Source of the DNA: Fluoribacter gormanii
GTDB taxonomy: Bacteria > Pseudomonadota > Gammaproteobacteria > Legionellales > Legionellaceae
DNA length: 64,000 nt
Direction: 5' to 3'
Assembly (NCBI RefSeq): GCF_900156395.1
Contig: NZ_FTNL01000008.1
Span: forward strand, 24,061 to 88,060
Numbering within the stretch: the stretch's first letter is position 1; each line of letters begins with the position of its first letter. This document shows positions 16,771 through 25,648 of this stretch, one piece after another. A model generated the notes under the pieces. The model was not told the origin of the DNA, made no database searches, and was given only the letters and a program-made list of their open reading frames with translations. The position numbers and the translations under genes were made by a program.

Positions 16771-17634
16771 ATGAAATTAAGATCACATAATCTTTTAACT
16801 TGGGTACCTCATCTTTTTCTGTTTTATAAAGAAAAAGTGTTTCGGAAATTATTACCAATAACAATAATTATTATCTTGTATGCAGTAATAATTGCTTGTT
16901 TTTTTGAAAACGCGACCCGTTATAGCGTTGGCCAATTTCATCTGATTTTTAGCTTTATCTTAACAATAATTATTAGTTTTAGAGTAAATACCAGTTATGC
17001 ACGCTGGTGGGAAGGACGAATTTTATGGGGGGCGATTAATAATAATTGTAGAAATTTAGGTTTAAAGTTCGATGCCTTTATAGGATTACACAAATATCCT
17101 GATTTTTATGAATTGTTAAAAAAATTACCAATTATTATCAAAGCCCATTTACGCAAAGAAAGTAAAGAAATTCAAACTGAATTGCTTTCCCTATGTATTC
17201 ATGAGTTTGAGGGAAAACATCCCGTTCTTTTAGTAACGCAAAAAATGTATCGTATTCTGAATCAATTACGCCAAGAAAATAAGCTGCAGCTGGAGCAATA
17301 TTTGACTTTAGATACTCATATGGCCAATTTGATTGATATGACAGGCGGCTGTGAGCGAATTGCCAATACTCATGTCCCTTATGCCTTCGCCTTTTTTGTG
17401 AAACAAGCAATGCTTTTTTATGCCATCATGTTCCCATTCGGCTGGGTCGATACATTCGGTTTTTTGATTATTCCCATGATGGTTATGATCGTATATATTT
17501 TATTGGGTTTGGAAATATTATCCGAGGAATTGGAAGAGCCGTTTGGCAAAGATGACAACGATTTACCTTTAAGTACGATTGCAAAGAATATTACTCGTAA
17601 CATTGAGCAAATAGCAGAAACCAGGGAAATATGA
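16771..17634 (+). CDS. Bestrophin-like membrane channel protein
   Basis: This 287-residue protein belongs to the bestrophin/RFP-TM (UPF0187) family of pentameric ion channels. It has four to five hydrophobic helices and the family motif SYARWWEGR after the second helix. A conserved GGCERIANTHVPYA precedes the third, and EILSEELEEPFG lies near the end. I take ATG 16771 (MKLRSHNLLTW) as the start. The frame is open from 16657, but the preceding residues are not family-like and would overlap the LegS2 promoter. Bacterial members conduct cations or anions, and the physiological role here is unknown. Confidence 0.87.
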   Translation: MKLRSHNLLTWVPHLFLFYKEKVFRKLLPITIIIILYAVIIACFFENATRYSVGQFHLIFSFILTIIISFRVNTSYARWWEGRILWGAINNNCRNLGLKFDAFIGLHKYPDFYELLKKLPIIIKAHLRKESKEIQTELLSLCIHEFEGKHPVLLVTQKMYRILNQLRQENKLQLEQYLTLDTHMANLIDMTGGCERIANTHVPYAFAFFVKQAMLFYAIMFPFGWVDTFGFLIIPMMVMIVYILLGLEILSEELEEPFGKDDNDLPLSTIAKNITRNIEQIAETREI

Positions 17635-17826
17635 ATTTCGATAGGTCACATTTCGTCTATCTGTTGTTATATGATCTTGAAAAATATAAATATATAGGCT
17701 AGTTTTTTAATGTAACAATTTAATCCTAGGCTGTAAGATCCAATATATATTGAGAGCAACAGTCCCAAAAAACTTCATATATAATTCTGAAGCTATAATG
17801 TTCGATATGAGATAAGGAAGACTCAA

Positions 17827-18456
17827 ATGACAAATAATGTTACATCGGATCATGAACATTGCCATATACATCCAAATAAACGTATCTCCTGGACCGCCAT
17901 TTTTGTTGGTGCGTTAACTGCAGTAGGTCTCAGTTTTTTATTGAATCTTTTCGGAATTGCTATCGGATTAAGTGCTTTTAAAACGATGAGTAATGGATCT
18001 GTTATAGTAGTTGTTGGTGGTATGTTGGGAATCATTGTTGGTGTGGTGATTTCTACGCTTGTAGCAGGTTATGCGGCAGGTTATTTAGGACGCCTATATT
18101 GTCCCGAACGTAATTTGGGAATTATTTACGGTTTTATTACCTGGGTTATGGCTTTAATCTTGGGGGCTGCCCTCATAGGACTTTTAAGTCAATATGTAGT
18201 AACCTATACCAATTCCATTTCTCGTACTGTAGTAGCAGTTCCAATTACAGTGAATCAAATCTCCACTCCTGTGGGTACTACCAAAATTTCTTCTTCAACA
18301 AAGAATGGTCAGAAAGAAGCTATAGTAGAGGTTAATGTGACCCCAACAAATCTTGCTTCGGGCGCATATATAGTGTTTGCACTGTTTTTACTGGGCGCTA
18401 TATTTACTTGTGTGGGCGCCAGTTGGGGAATGCGTTGTAAGAGGGATGATAATTAA
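17827..18456 (+). CDS. Four-helix membrane protein, function unknown
   Basis: The 209-residue product has a His-rich N-terminus (HEHCHIHPNKR) and four predicted membrane segments at about residues 21-48, 58-86, 98-122 and 175-199. The first helices carry Gly-zipper patterns (GALTAVGLSFLLNLFGIAIG, then VVGGMLGIIVGVV). The segment between helices 3 and 4 (about 125-172) is Thr/Val-rich and likely periplasmic. It resembles uncharacterised YrzE/TIGR04086-like membrane proteins. A good ribosome site (AAGGAAG) is present. It is not in an obvious operon. Confidence 0.75.
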   Translation: MTNNVTSDHEHCHIHPNKRISWTAIFVGALTAVGLSFLLNLFGIAIGLSAFKTMSNGSVIVVVGGMLGIIVGVVISTLVAGYAAGYLGRLYCPERNLGIIYGFITWVMALILGAALIGLLSQYVVTYTNSISRTVVAVPITVNQISTPVGTTKISSSTKNGQKEAIVEVNVTPTNLASGAYIVFALFLLGAIFTCVGASWGMRCKRDDN

Positions 18457-18478
18457 TTTTCGGGTAGCATATCATACT

Positions 18479-18513
18479 GCATTTGCCCACATCCTGGGGA
18501 TATAGGCAAATGC
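18479..18513. terminator. Stem-loop between convergent genes
   Basis: GCATTTGCC at 18479-18487 pairs perfectly with GGCAAATGC at 18505-18513. The 17-nt loop holds a second small stem (ATCC/GGAT). The plus-strand side continues GCTTATTATTTG. It lies between the convergent genes ending at 18456 and 18519 and is a likely bidirectional terminator. Confidence 0.65.
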
Positions 18514-18518
18514 GCTTA

Positions 18519-18917
18519 TTATTTGTCGCAATTAAAATCATAGGGAAATACGACGGATACACTATTTTCCGGACCATTTAAAACAACATATCCTGCTTTT
18601 AATACACATTGACCAATGGATGAGCCTTGCAAGGTATAACCTGGAGTGGAGTACACGGTTGCACTGATTGTCAGAGGGGCTGGAGAACAAGGTATGTTAT
18701 CTATAAATTGAGGTCCTTTTCCACCCATTAGGGTAAGTGATTTATTTAACCCCAGCTCATTAGAAGTTACATTAAATGCGACATTTTGATCAAATGGTAT
18801 TGGTGGTGTAGCCACAGCAACTTGCACTTTACAACTCATATCTCCGTCAGCATAAGCAGGAAGAAAAACGGATAAGTTGATAATAGAAAGAGTGGTCATC
18901 ATTATTTTTTTCAACAT
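18519..18917 (-). CDS. Small secreted protein with four cysteines
   Basis: The 132-residue product has a Sec signal peptide (first 23 residues, ending PAYA). The mature domain of about 109 residues is beta-rich and has four cysteines (MSCKV, IPCSP, GQCVL, FNCDK), which could form two disulfides. The first and last cysteines lie at the two ends of the domain. I do not recognise the family. The Ig-like sandwich pattern faintly recalls the N-terminal domains of the ChiA-like chitinase. Periplasmic or type II-secreted location is likely. Confidence 0.7.
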   Translation of the reverse strand: MLKKIMMTTLSIINLSVFLPAYADGDMSCKVQVAVATPPIPFDQNVAFNVTSNELGLNKSLTLMGGKGPQFIDNIPCSPAPLTISATVYSTPGYTLQGSSIGQCVLKAGYVVLNGPENSVSVVFPYDFNCDK

Positions 18918-19211
18918 AAAAAACTCCTAATTTTGAATATGATAGGGGGCTATCTAATGAGCTATTAAATTACACAGGCTCTATAGAATGATTTATTGCT
19001 TGATGCATACCTGTACGAATGTTGATAACATAAGATAGGTAAAAAATCTACCAATTTAGAAAAAAAGATAATGTATAGGCAATTTTGTGAACACCATTGG
19101 GATGGATTTTATTCGATTAATTTATTAAATACATTTTAATTAGAATTTTTTTTGAACTGACTATAGGAGTTAAATTAGAATGGTGATGGTTTGAATAAAT
19201 AAAGAGAAATA
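18918..19211. other. 294-bp divergent intergenic region
   Basis: This AT-rich region separates the small secreted protein (minus strand) from the lipase (plus strand) and must carry both promoters. I see no open frame, strong hairpin or clear repeat in it. The lipase ribosome site is AAAGAGAAATA just before 19212. Confidence 0.5.
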
Positions 19212-19982
19212 ATGACCGCAACCATTCTTAAAAACCGACAGTTTGCCCAGATTGTGCTGATGATCTTTATTGGGATGAGTTGCATGGCTCAAGCCTATGC
19301 ATTTTTACCTAATCCTAGGCAAACTCACCCGACAGCTTCTTCTGTTCAGGTAAGGCACAATCGGGAAATTATTGTGTTAATACATGGTTTGATGCGTACT
19401 TCTCTTAGTATGTGGCCATTAAAAAATTATCTAAAAAGACAAGGGTACGATGTTTATTCCTATAGTTATCCCTCTCCAAAATACAGCATTCAAGAACATG
19501 GTATTTATTTAAGTCGATTTATTAAAAATTTATTAGCAAGAAATCCAGGTGTTAAAATTAATTTTGTGACTCATAGTCTTGGCGGAATTATTACCCGCGA
19601 GGCGTTATCGAGCTTGTCACAAAAACAATTAAAAAATATAGGGAGCCTCATCATGTTGGCACCACCAAATCAAGGGTCAAAATTAGCAAAACTCTCTACG
19701 ACGATGTTTCCTATGCTCACTTCTCCAATAAAACCATTGGCTGAATTGAGTTCAGAGCAATCATCCTATGTTCATCATGTGCCTGTCCCAAATATTAAAA
19801 TAGGAATAATTGCTGGGCGTTATGATGCAAAAGTACCACCTGAGTCTGCTCGTTTGGAAGGTCAAAATGAACCGGTTATTGTTAATTCCAATCATACTTT
19901 TATTATGAATAATGCAAAAACAAGACAATTAATTATGAGTTTTTTAAAAAAAGGGTCTTTTGTTGAAGTCGCAGAGCGATAA
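19212..19982 (+). CDS. Exported alpha/beta-hydrolase (lipase-like)
   Basis: This 256-residue protein has an N-terminal export signal ending AYA (about residue 30). It has a lipase fold with the oxyanion motif IHGLMRTS, nucleophile elbow THSLGG (Ser122), and candidate Asp205 (GRYDAKVP) and His228 (NSNHTF). The sequence APPNQGSK after the elbow is typical of small triacylglycerol lipases and PGAP1-like esterases. The substrate is unknown. With the GDSL enzyme and the FadL porin nearby it adds to a set of secreted lipid hydrolases. Confidence 0.85.
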   Translation: MTATILKNRQFAQIVLMIFIGMSCMAQAYAFLPNPRQTHPTASSVQVRHNREIIVLIHGLMRTSLSMWPLKNYLKRQGYDVYSYSYPSPKYSIQEHGIYLSRFIKNLLARNPGVKINFVTHSLGGIITREALSSLSQKQLKNIGSLIMLAPPNQGSKLAKLSTTMFPMLTSPIKPLAELSSEQSSYVHHVPVPNIKIGIIAGRYDAKVPPESARLEGQNEPVIVNSNHTFIMNNAKTRQLIMSFLKKGSFVEVAER

Positions 19983-20041
19983 CTCGCATATGTTCGAAAT
20001 GAAGTCGATCGGTGAATAAGGCATGAACACTACTCTTACGG

Positions 20042-20491
20042 TTACCAAATTGCCATGGCCTTGTTCAGATCCTCTTCTTCTGGCTCTGCGCCCCAATCAT
20101 AATCGGTCCCTTCATCATAACCTCGAAATAAAGAACTCAGCGTGCGGATTATAAAAATAACAGGATGAATGGCAATACTGACCAGGCTAAGTGCAGTACC
20201 CACTAAGTCATCAACAAGATTTAAAGCGTGGCCTGGTAAACTGGGCCAGGAAAATGGATTTAAAAGACAAAAAGGAGTAATTAACACACGCATTAAGAAT
20301 GCGGTGAAGTCATATAGAGCGCGAAATATATGGCAGAAAAAGCTGGTAAATGCATCAAGATGAAAACCCAGATTATAATAAGGATAAAACTTAAACTCTG
20401 CATAAATTGCAGCAGCCGCTGTGTATGTAGCGTTAAAAAATGTGCTCAGAATGATTCTCCTGAGGGACAACAGAGCGTCATCATATCCCAT
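20042..20491 (-). CDS. Hypothetical membrane-associated protein
   Basis: The 149-residue product is rich in Phe, Ala and Leu. It has three amphipathic or membrane-like stretches (about residues 17-70, 60-75, 92-120) and an acidic tail (DEGTDYDWGAEPEEEDLN). I do not recognise the family. The Glu-rich C-terminus looks like the E-block of Dot/Icm substrates, so it may be a membrane-targeted effector. That is an inference only. Confidence 0.55.
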   Translation of the reverse strand: MGYDDALLSLRRIILSTFFNATYTAAAAIYAEFKFYPYYNLGFHLDAFTSFFCHIFRALYDFTAFLMRVLITPFCLLNPFSWPSLPGHALNLVDDLVGTALSLVSIAIHPVIFIIRTLSSLFRGYDEGTDYDWGAEPEEEDLNKAMAIW

Positions 20492-20651
20492 TTTTTATTT
20501 AGGCGCTACTGTTTGGATTCCCACATGAATGAACATTTTTATATATTTAAACAATCAGTTAGCGAGTGAATTTTAAAAACAAATTCGTTTTAAGCAGGGT
20601 AAAATGGATTGTTTTATTGTGAGGGGGGAACCTGGCAGAAAAAATATTATT

Positions 20652-21074
20652 TTACATACTTAATCGAGTTGATAGAGTATTTGTTTTCTCAAAAATGAGT
20701 TCCATAATTGATTGACTCAAGAGGTCACGCACACCTTGTTTTTTTTCTGGAGTGATAGCAGTGAATAAATTTTTATACACTTCATGTTCATCGCTAAATG
20801 AACTCGTGCAAAAGCCATTGATCTCTCGAAGATGCTCTTGCATGTATGAGATAGTATCTGTATTTTCATCTTTGGGCAGTACACTTTGCAATTCATTTTC
20901 AAGCTCTTCAACATTTGCATAGGTTGCTAAAAGTAATAAGGTATCAAACACTTCAAGACGATTTGCTCTCTCGGAAGTATCAGGAGTTTTTTCAAAGATA
21001 GCGCGCATATAATCGATAAAGTGTTCTACTTTATTTCTCTCTCGCGTGATTTTTTTCAGCAAACGAGTGTTCAT
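20652..21074 (-). CDS. Hypothetical small helical protein
   Basis: This 140-residue, all-helical, highly charged protein has no recognisable domain. It lies 74 bp downstream of the giant effector candidate on the same strand but has its own promoter-like motif at 21118-21143, which is shared with a second small gene (27320-27535). The ribosome site is CAGGAGTAACT before ATG 21074. An effector accessory role is possible but unproven. Confidence 0.6.
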   Translation of the reverse strand: MNTRLLKKITRERNKVEHFIDYMRAIFEKTPDTSERANRLEVFDTLLLLATYANVEELENELQSVLPKDENTDTISYMQEHLREINGFCTSSFSDEHEVYKNLFTAITPEKKQGVRDLLSQSIMELIFEKTNTLSTRLSM

Positions 21075-21117
21075 AGTTACTCCTGATCTAATAACGAATT
21101 ATGTCGCATTAATTATT

Positions 21118-21143
21118 CACTCTATACATTATAGATGCAAACT
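21118..21143 (-). promoter_or_regulatory. Promoter-like motif shared with 27561-27585
   Basis: Read on the minus strand the site is AGTTTGCAT then CTATAATGTATAGAGTG. An almost identical element precedes the small gene at 27320-27535. It contains a perfect TATAAT -10 box but no sigma70 -35 at normal distance, which suggests a special sigma factor or an activator. The start of the gene is about 45 bp downstream. Confidence 0.6.
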
Positions 21144-21148
21144 GATTT

Positions 21149-24100
21149 TTAAGTGAATTCAACATTCTTTGTTCTTATCTGTCGGGTTTCGGATTGACAA
21201 TTAATGATTTTCTCGACGATTAAATCAATTTCTTCATGCAGCAAACATTCTTTCTGAACTGCTTTTAAACTTCCGAGTTGCCCATACAATAAAAGCATTT
21301 GCAATAAGGCTTTTTCAGTTTTATTTTCTTCGATTTTATTTTTGACTTGCTCTGGGTCAAGAATTTCCATAACGAGCTGACCATTAGTTTCTTTTTTGAC
21401 GGATAAACAAGGCAATTTATTTTCACCCTGTACGACAATTTTAAATCCATGATCCATAACTGCGAATAATGAATCAATCTGAAACTCAGGATGTTTTAAT
21501 CTGTCTAAAAAAAGATGTTGGTCGTTTTGGGCTCTAACATTAACGCGTGCCTTATTGAAAAAAGAAGCTAAATACATCAAGGAACCTTGAGTATGGTTAA
21601 TTGTAAGTGTCTTTTCTCCATGCGTGTCCACAGTAGCAATCAAAGGAGGAGTCATGCCACGCGGTACATTAGTATTATAAAAAGCAATGGTCGTATTGGG
21701 AGCACAACAAGTTAATAAATTGAGGCTTGCTGTTTTATGCATATGAAGCAGGCTGGTGGTGTTAACGTATCGACCTTTATCAGCTGAACCGCTTTCTTCT
21801 TGTTTTGCTCTATCATAACAGCGTTTGACAACTTGAGACATATCATCCAAACACGCACAGACTACAATAGAATTATTATTCTTTTCTACTAAAGCTTTTT
21901 GTGATGATTTGTAGGTCACGCCATCGACAATAATATTAGGTCTTTTATCTTTTTGGGCTAAAATTCGTTCCTCAACAAGTTCGCTGATTAAATATGCGCT
22001 GTCTTGGGTGCGAATAAAGGCCTGCTCTGTTTCTCGTTTTTCAAATTCTTCCGTAAATGGCATAAATATGCCTCGATAATCATCTGTGGCTAAGGATACA
22101 TAATCCTTTCGTTCTTCCTTTGTGATATATAGATTGGAAATGGAACTTTTACCGCTCGCTGCAGGGCCTAAAAAAACAAAATCACGATTATCAGTCAATG
22201 AATAAATTGGTTTTTTCTCAAGTTTATATTTTTGCACAAAACGGTCCAGATTTTGATCCAAAAACTCGGACATTTTTTTATTGACCAGTTGTTTTCGGAC
22301 CTTATTTTCTTCCATTATCAAAAATGATTTGAATTTGGATTCGTATTCGAGGCTGTCCATGGTTAAGGACGGATGTAATTGTTGTATTCGTTTTTGGGCA
22401 TTTTTAATACACTGTTGATTTACTTCAGTTTCGTTAAGTGAGTCATGAATAATGGACCAGTTAATCACCAATGAATAGGTTTGGCCTGCATCCATGATGT
22501 CATGAAATAATTTTTGAGCGAGTGTGTTTACCTCTTCTGTATCAACTCGGTAATCGGTAATTAATCGCGCAGCGAGATGAAGCATCAATGCTGTTTGCAT
22601 TCTGGGTACTAACACGTCAGTTAACCATTCTTCATGAGCGATATTAGCGTGTGCTAATTGTTCCTGAATGTCACCTTCCATAAAATGAGGTTGTAATATA
22701 CGATTGTACGTTTCCTGTAACTGTCTTTCTCGAATGCTCCATCGATTAAAACCTTTCAGTGTTAAAATATGCCTCATATTGAAGTGAGCCAAAGCCGCTT
22801 CCCTTACTTCGTTTAATCGCCCAGGAATTAATTTGAACGAACCCTCAGGAAGTTCTAGCTTTTCGTCTGATAATTTAAGGGATGCTACTTCAGGTCTCAA
22901 CGTTTCTAATTCCAGCAGTTTATGGCCATCACGAGTGTGTCGAGTGATTCTGATGCCGCTGAGTTTTTTTGAAGATGGCTTTAATTGAGCAGATGAAACT
23001 GATTCTGATTGATGAGAATGAAGAATCTCAATTAACGGTTTTTTCTTGGGCGAATGGGTTGTTACTGGTTGTTCCTGACTTAACGGAGTTGGTAGTTTCA
23101 CCAAAGATTTAAAGGTTGAAGATTCATTATGCTTTTCATTATAAAATTTAATCCCCGAGGTAATCACTTCTCGTGTAAATTCACTTACTCCCTGGATTTC
23201 TCCATCTAGGTTTCCTGGGATAACATCAAGTATTTCATTATTACGATTATAGAGGATTGTCATGACATAATCATGAGGATCAACATGGGTATAAGCTATT
23301 TCACCTAATTTTGTTTTTCCTACTCTTTCTGCAAAAGGTTGTGAATGAAATGATTCTTTTCCTCGAACAATATAGAGAATCTTTACATCATGCATACCAC
23401 CAAATTTAAGTGCAACATCAAATTTATCCGTAACGGAACGTGTTCCATCAACGCCCGTAGCAGCCAAGGTTACGGCTGCTCCGGAGCGAATTTCATGTTT
23501 TTTAATATTATTTTCTTGCCCGGATAATAAGTGACTGTCAGCAGAATACTCGCCAGTTCGGGTCATTTTTTTTGCAAAGAGCACGGTTTCCTCTAGGGAG
23601 TCAGTTAAATGACCGCCTCTAAAAACAACAGGTGCTTGTGTCATGTTTAATTTATCATTTTGATAACTCTGTACGGAGTGATAACGATGAACATCTTTTT
23701 TGAGATATGATGTAAGTCTCATCTTAAGTTGTTCTCTAAAGACAAGAGGAGCCGGTAGAACGGAACCATCTTTATCTGTTAAAAAAGAATGGTCATTTTT
23801 ATTTTTTATATCGCGAACTGAAACAAAATTTCTGTCATTAACTAATCCACTAACCAACTCGATTAAATGCAATTTCCAAATTTTATCTTTATCAGAGCTG
23901 TCGGCAACATATTGAGTTAACTTCTCATCAGATGAGTTGAAGATGATTTTTTTGATGAAATTCTCAAAATTACCGACTGTTGAAGGTAGATCTTCTCCTG
24001 GTTTTAAAAGAGGGGTGCTGTTATAAAGCTTCTTAAGATCTTTTAAATGAACGAGCAAATGATCTATTTTTTCATCTAATTCCTTGTCTTTTGCATTTGG

Positions 24101-25357
24101 ATCATCCTCAAGGCTGGCAATTAGTGCTGTAATTTCTTTCATTAAAGCACCAATCGCCTCGATTTCTTTTTTAAATTCTTCATTTATTTCTGCAGGATTA
24201 GTCATTTGTTTTATCCAGGCATCTAATTCCTGGTTATAACGTTGACATGTTCCTGAAACCAAAAGATCTTTTAAGCGATCTAAATTTCCCTGATTTAACC
24301 ATTGATAAAGATTAAATTTATATCCCTCATCCTTAACCAAATCGACTGCCGGTAAATGAGATAAAAATAAGCTTGAACCGATATCGCTTTCCAGAAAAGC
24401 AATTCCCTTATCTCTTAATGCTACAGTACTAAGTGCAATATCTCCTGTATGACCTCTTTGAGATGTGACTTTCAAAAGATCCTGTAGATGACTTTTCAGT
24501 TCTTCCTCGGTGGTTTGCTCATTCACCGCAAAAGTGCATTCACGAAAAGGGATTGATGCGGTAATTTCATTCCCAGCGACGTCAACGACTGTATAGCTCA
24601 ATTCATCTTGGAGTAATGTGACATATAACGTATTTGTTTGCAGTGGTTTTTTGGGAGGCTGTAAACTTAAATCATAGCTAATTGCCTGAAAAAAACTTGA
24701 TAGCGATTTACTATCGATTTCTACAGGTGCTGCAACATGATTGCTTTTTATCCTGCCTTTATTAAACTCTGTAGCAAGATATTGAGTAAATGACTGAAGA
24801 AAAGATTCATATAATGGCTCGTTTGCCAAAAAAGTGACGAACTGATAATAATCATCTTCTTCTGTTATCTTCTTGAAATTAGGGAAGCTCTTGTCTAATT
24901 TATTTTGTACATACAAAAATTGAGTAAATACTTCATCAAATTGCTCCAGAGTTATAATTCCAGCTGATTTTAAATTTTCCAGACTAAGCTTTTTAGATTT
25001 TTTTGCGGTAATATGTAGCGCTAATTTTTCTACAAAAAGGGAGTAACGTGGATTGTTCTGTAATTTATCAATAGCATTTTGCAAACACTCCTTATGAAAT
25101 ACATCTTCTCCTATACTATGAATTATTTCATTCTGAATATTAATTTTTTGTTTTTGAGCGTCTTGAAGAATAACAAGAGCAACCTCTGGAGCTATATTAT
25201 CCCATTGGTAAATTATCCCGTCTTTTGTTTGCTGAGAATAGCTGGTAGCAGATAAGCCAAGTGCACTACGTAAAGTACGATGATACTCATATCGAGGTAG
25301 ATCGCTATCAGTCAAAGAATCAAAGTTTATTCGTTGCTTTGAGTATATTATCGGCAT
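21149..25357 (-). CDS. Giant effector candidate with zeta-toxin-like kinase and ART-like region
   Basis: This 1402-residue protein has no signal peptide. Residues about 1055-1290 resemble zeta-toxin/polynucleotide-kinase P-loop enzymes. They show Walker A GPAASGKSS (Lys1070), then LATDDYR with the tandem Asp expected near the phosphate acceptor, and IIVDGVTY. Residues about 575-700 recall ADP-ribosyltransferases: FRGG with Arg580, GTRSVTDKFDVALKFG as an STS-like strand and helix, and LGEIAY with Glu686. The first residue of the ExE motif is not Glu. A helical, charged N-terminal half is unassigned. The C-terminus has a Glu-rich HEEIDLIVEK. A PmrA-box-like site lies 46 bp upstream. A Dot/Icm effector is likely; the kinase fold is fairly firm, the ART assignment is weak. 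Confidence 0.75.
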   Translation of the reverse strand: MPIIYSKQRINFDSLTDSDLPRYEYHRTLRSALGLSATSYSQQTKDGIIYQWDNIAPEVALVILQDAQKQKINIQNEIIHSIGEDVFHKECLQNAIDKLQNNPRYSLFVEKLALHITAKKSKKLSLENLKSAGIITLEQFDEVFTQFLYVQNKLDKSFPNFKKITEEDDYYQFVTFLANEPLYESFLQSFTQYLATEFNKGRIKSNHVAAPVEIDSKSLSSFFQAISYDLSLQPPKKPLQTNTLYVTLLQDELSYTVVDVAGNEITASIPFRECTFAVNEQTTEEELKSHLQDLLKVTSQRGHTGDIALSTVALRDKGIAFLESDIGSSLFLSHLPAVDLVKDEGYKFNLYQWLNQGNLDRLKDLLVSGTCQRYNQELDAWIKQMTNPAEINEEFKKEIEAIGALMKEITALIASLEDDPNAKDKELDEKIDHLLVHLKDLKKLYNSTPLLKPGEDLPSTVGNFENFIKKIIFNSSDEKLTQYVADSSDKDKIWKLHLIELVSGLVNDRNFVSVRDIKNKNDHSFLTDKDGSVLPAPLVFREQLKMRLTSYLKKDVHRYHSVQSYQNDKLNMTQAPVVFRGGHLTDSLEETVLFAKKMTRTGEYSADSHLLSGQENNIKKHEIRSGAAVTLAATGVDGTRSVTDKFDVALKFGGMHDVKILYIVRGKESFHSQPFAERVGKTKLGEIAYTHVDPHDYVMTILYNRNNEILDVIPGNLDGEIQGVSEFTREVITSGIKFYNEKHNESSTFKSLVKLPTPLSQEQPVTTHSPKKKPLIEILHSHQSESVSSAQLKPSSKKLSGIRITRHTRDGHKLLELETLRPEVASLKLSDEKLELPEGSFKLIPGRLNEVREAALAHFNMRHILTLKGFNRWSIRERQLQETYNRILQPHFMEGDIQEQLAHANIAHEEWLTDVLVPRMQTALMLHLAARLITDYRVDTEEVNTLAQKLFHDIMDAGQTYSLVINWSIIHDSLNETEVNQQCIKNAQKRIQQLHPSLTMDSLEYESKFKSFLIMEENKVRKQLVNKKMSEFLDQNLDRFVQKYKLEKKPIYSLTDNRDFVFLGPAASGKSSISNLYITKEERKDYVSLATDDYRGIFMPFTEEFEKRETEQAFIRTQDSAYLISELVEERILAQKDKRPNIIVDGVTYKSSQKALVEKNNNSIVVCACLDDMSQVVKRCYDRAKQEESGSADKGRYVNTTSLLHMHKTASLNLLTCCAPNTTIAFYNTNVPRGMTPPLIATVDTHGEKTLTINHTQGSLMYLASFFNKARVNVRAQNDQHLFLDRLKHPEFQIDSLFAVMDHGFKIVVQGENKLPCLSVKKETNGQLVMEILDPEQVKNKIEENKTEKALLQMLLLYGQLGSLKAVQKECLLHEEIDLIVEKIINCQSETRQIRTKNVEFT

Positions 25358-25402
25358 AATTATATCAAAATGTATAAATTATAAGCTATAAATTAGCATA
25401 AT

Positions 25403-25422
25403 ATTATTAAGATTTTATTAAT
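25403..25422 (-). promoter_or_regulatory. PmrA-box-like direct repeat upstream of the giant effector
   Basis: On the minus strand the site has two half-sites, ATTAATAAA and CTTAATAAT. The TTAAT cores are spaced 11 bp apart, as in the Legionella PmrA box (cTTAATatT, two bases, cTTAATatT). Both TTAAT cores match fully. It ends 46 bp before the ATG at 25357. PmrA activates many Dot/Icm effector genes. Confidence 0.6.
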
Positions 25423-25575
25423 ATAGACCTTTTCGAGCAGGGTTAGCGGTTCAAGGGCAAAAGAAGTTAATAAAAAATGATATATTAGGGACTGTATCTT
25501 TATTGGATTGTTAGTAATATCAAATTTGTAATTGTGATATAGAACGTAGCGCAATCAACTGCGTTCAGGCAGCAG

Positions 25576-25590
25576 CATAGCCTGGCTATG
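25576..25590. repeat. Perfect short palindrome CATAGCC-T-GGCTATG
   Basis: Seven-base arms surround a single central base in the 291-bp gap between the giant effector promoter and the deacetylase stop codon. The preceding bases (GAACG...CGTTC) form a second weak inverted repeat. No gene is visible here. It may be an operator, a terminator for the deacetylase gene or a relic of an insertion sequence end. Confidence 0.4.
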
Positions 25591-25648
25591 TATAAGCGAG
25601 TATTATTTAAATGTACAAATTCCCTTTATAAAAAGGTATCGGATGCAT

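Noticed and set aside
21021..21038. RNKVEH motif (RX4H) in the small protein at 20652-21074
   Set aside because: It is at the N-terminus, without the preceding HEPN helices, so it is probably chance.
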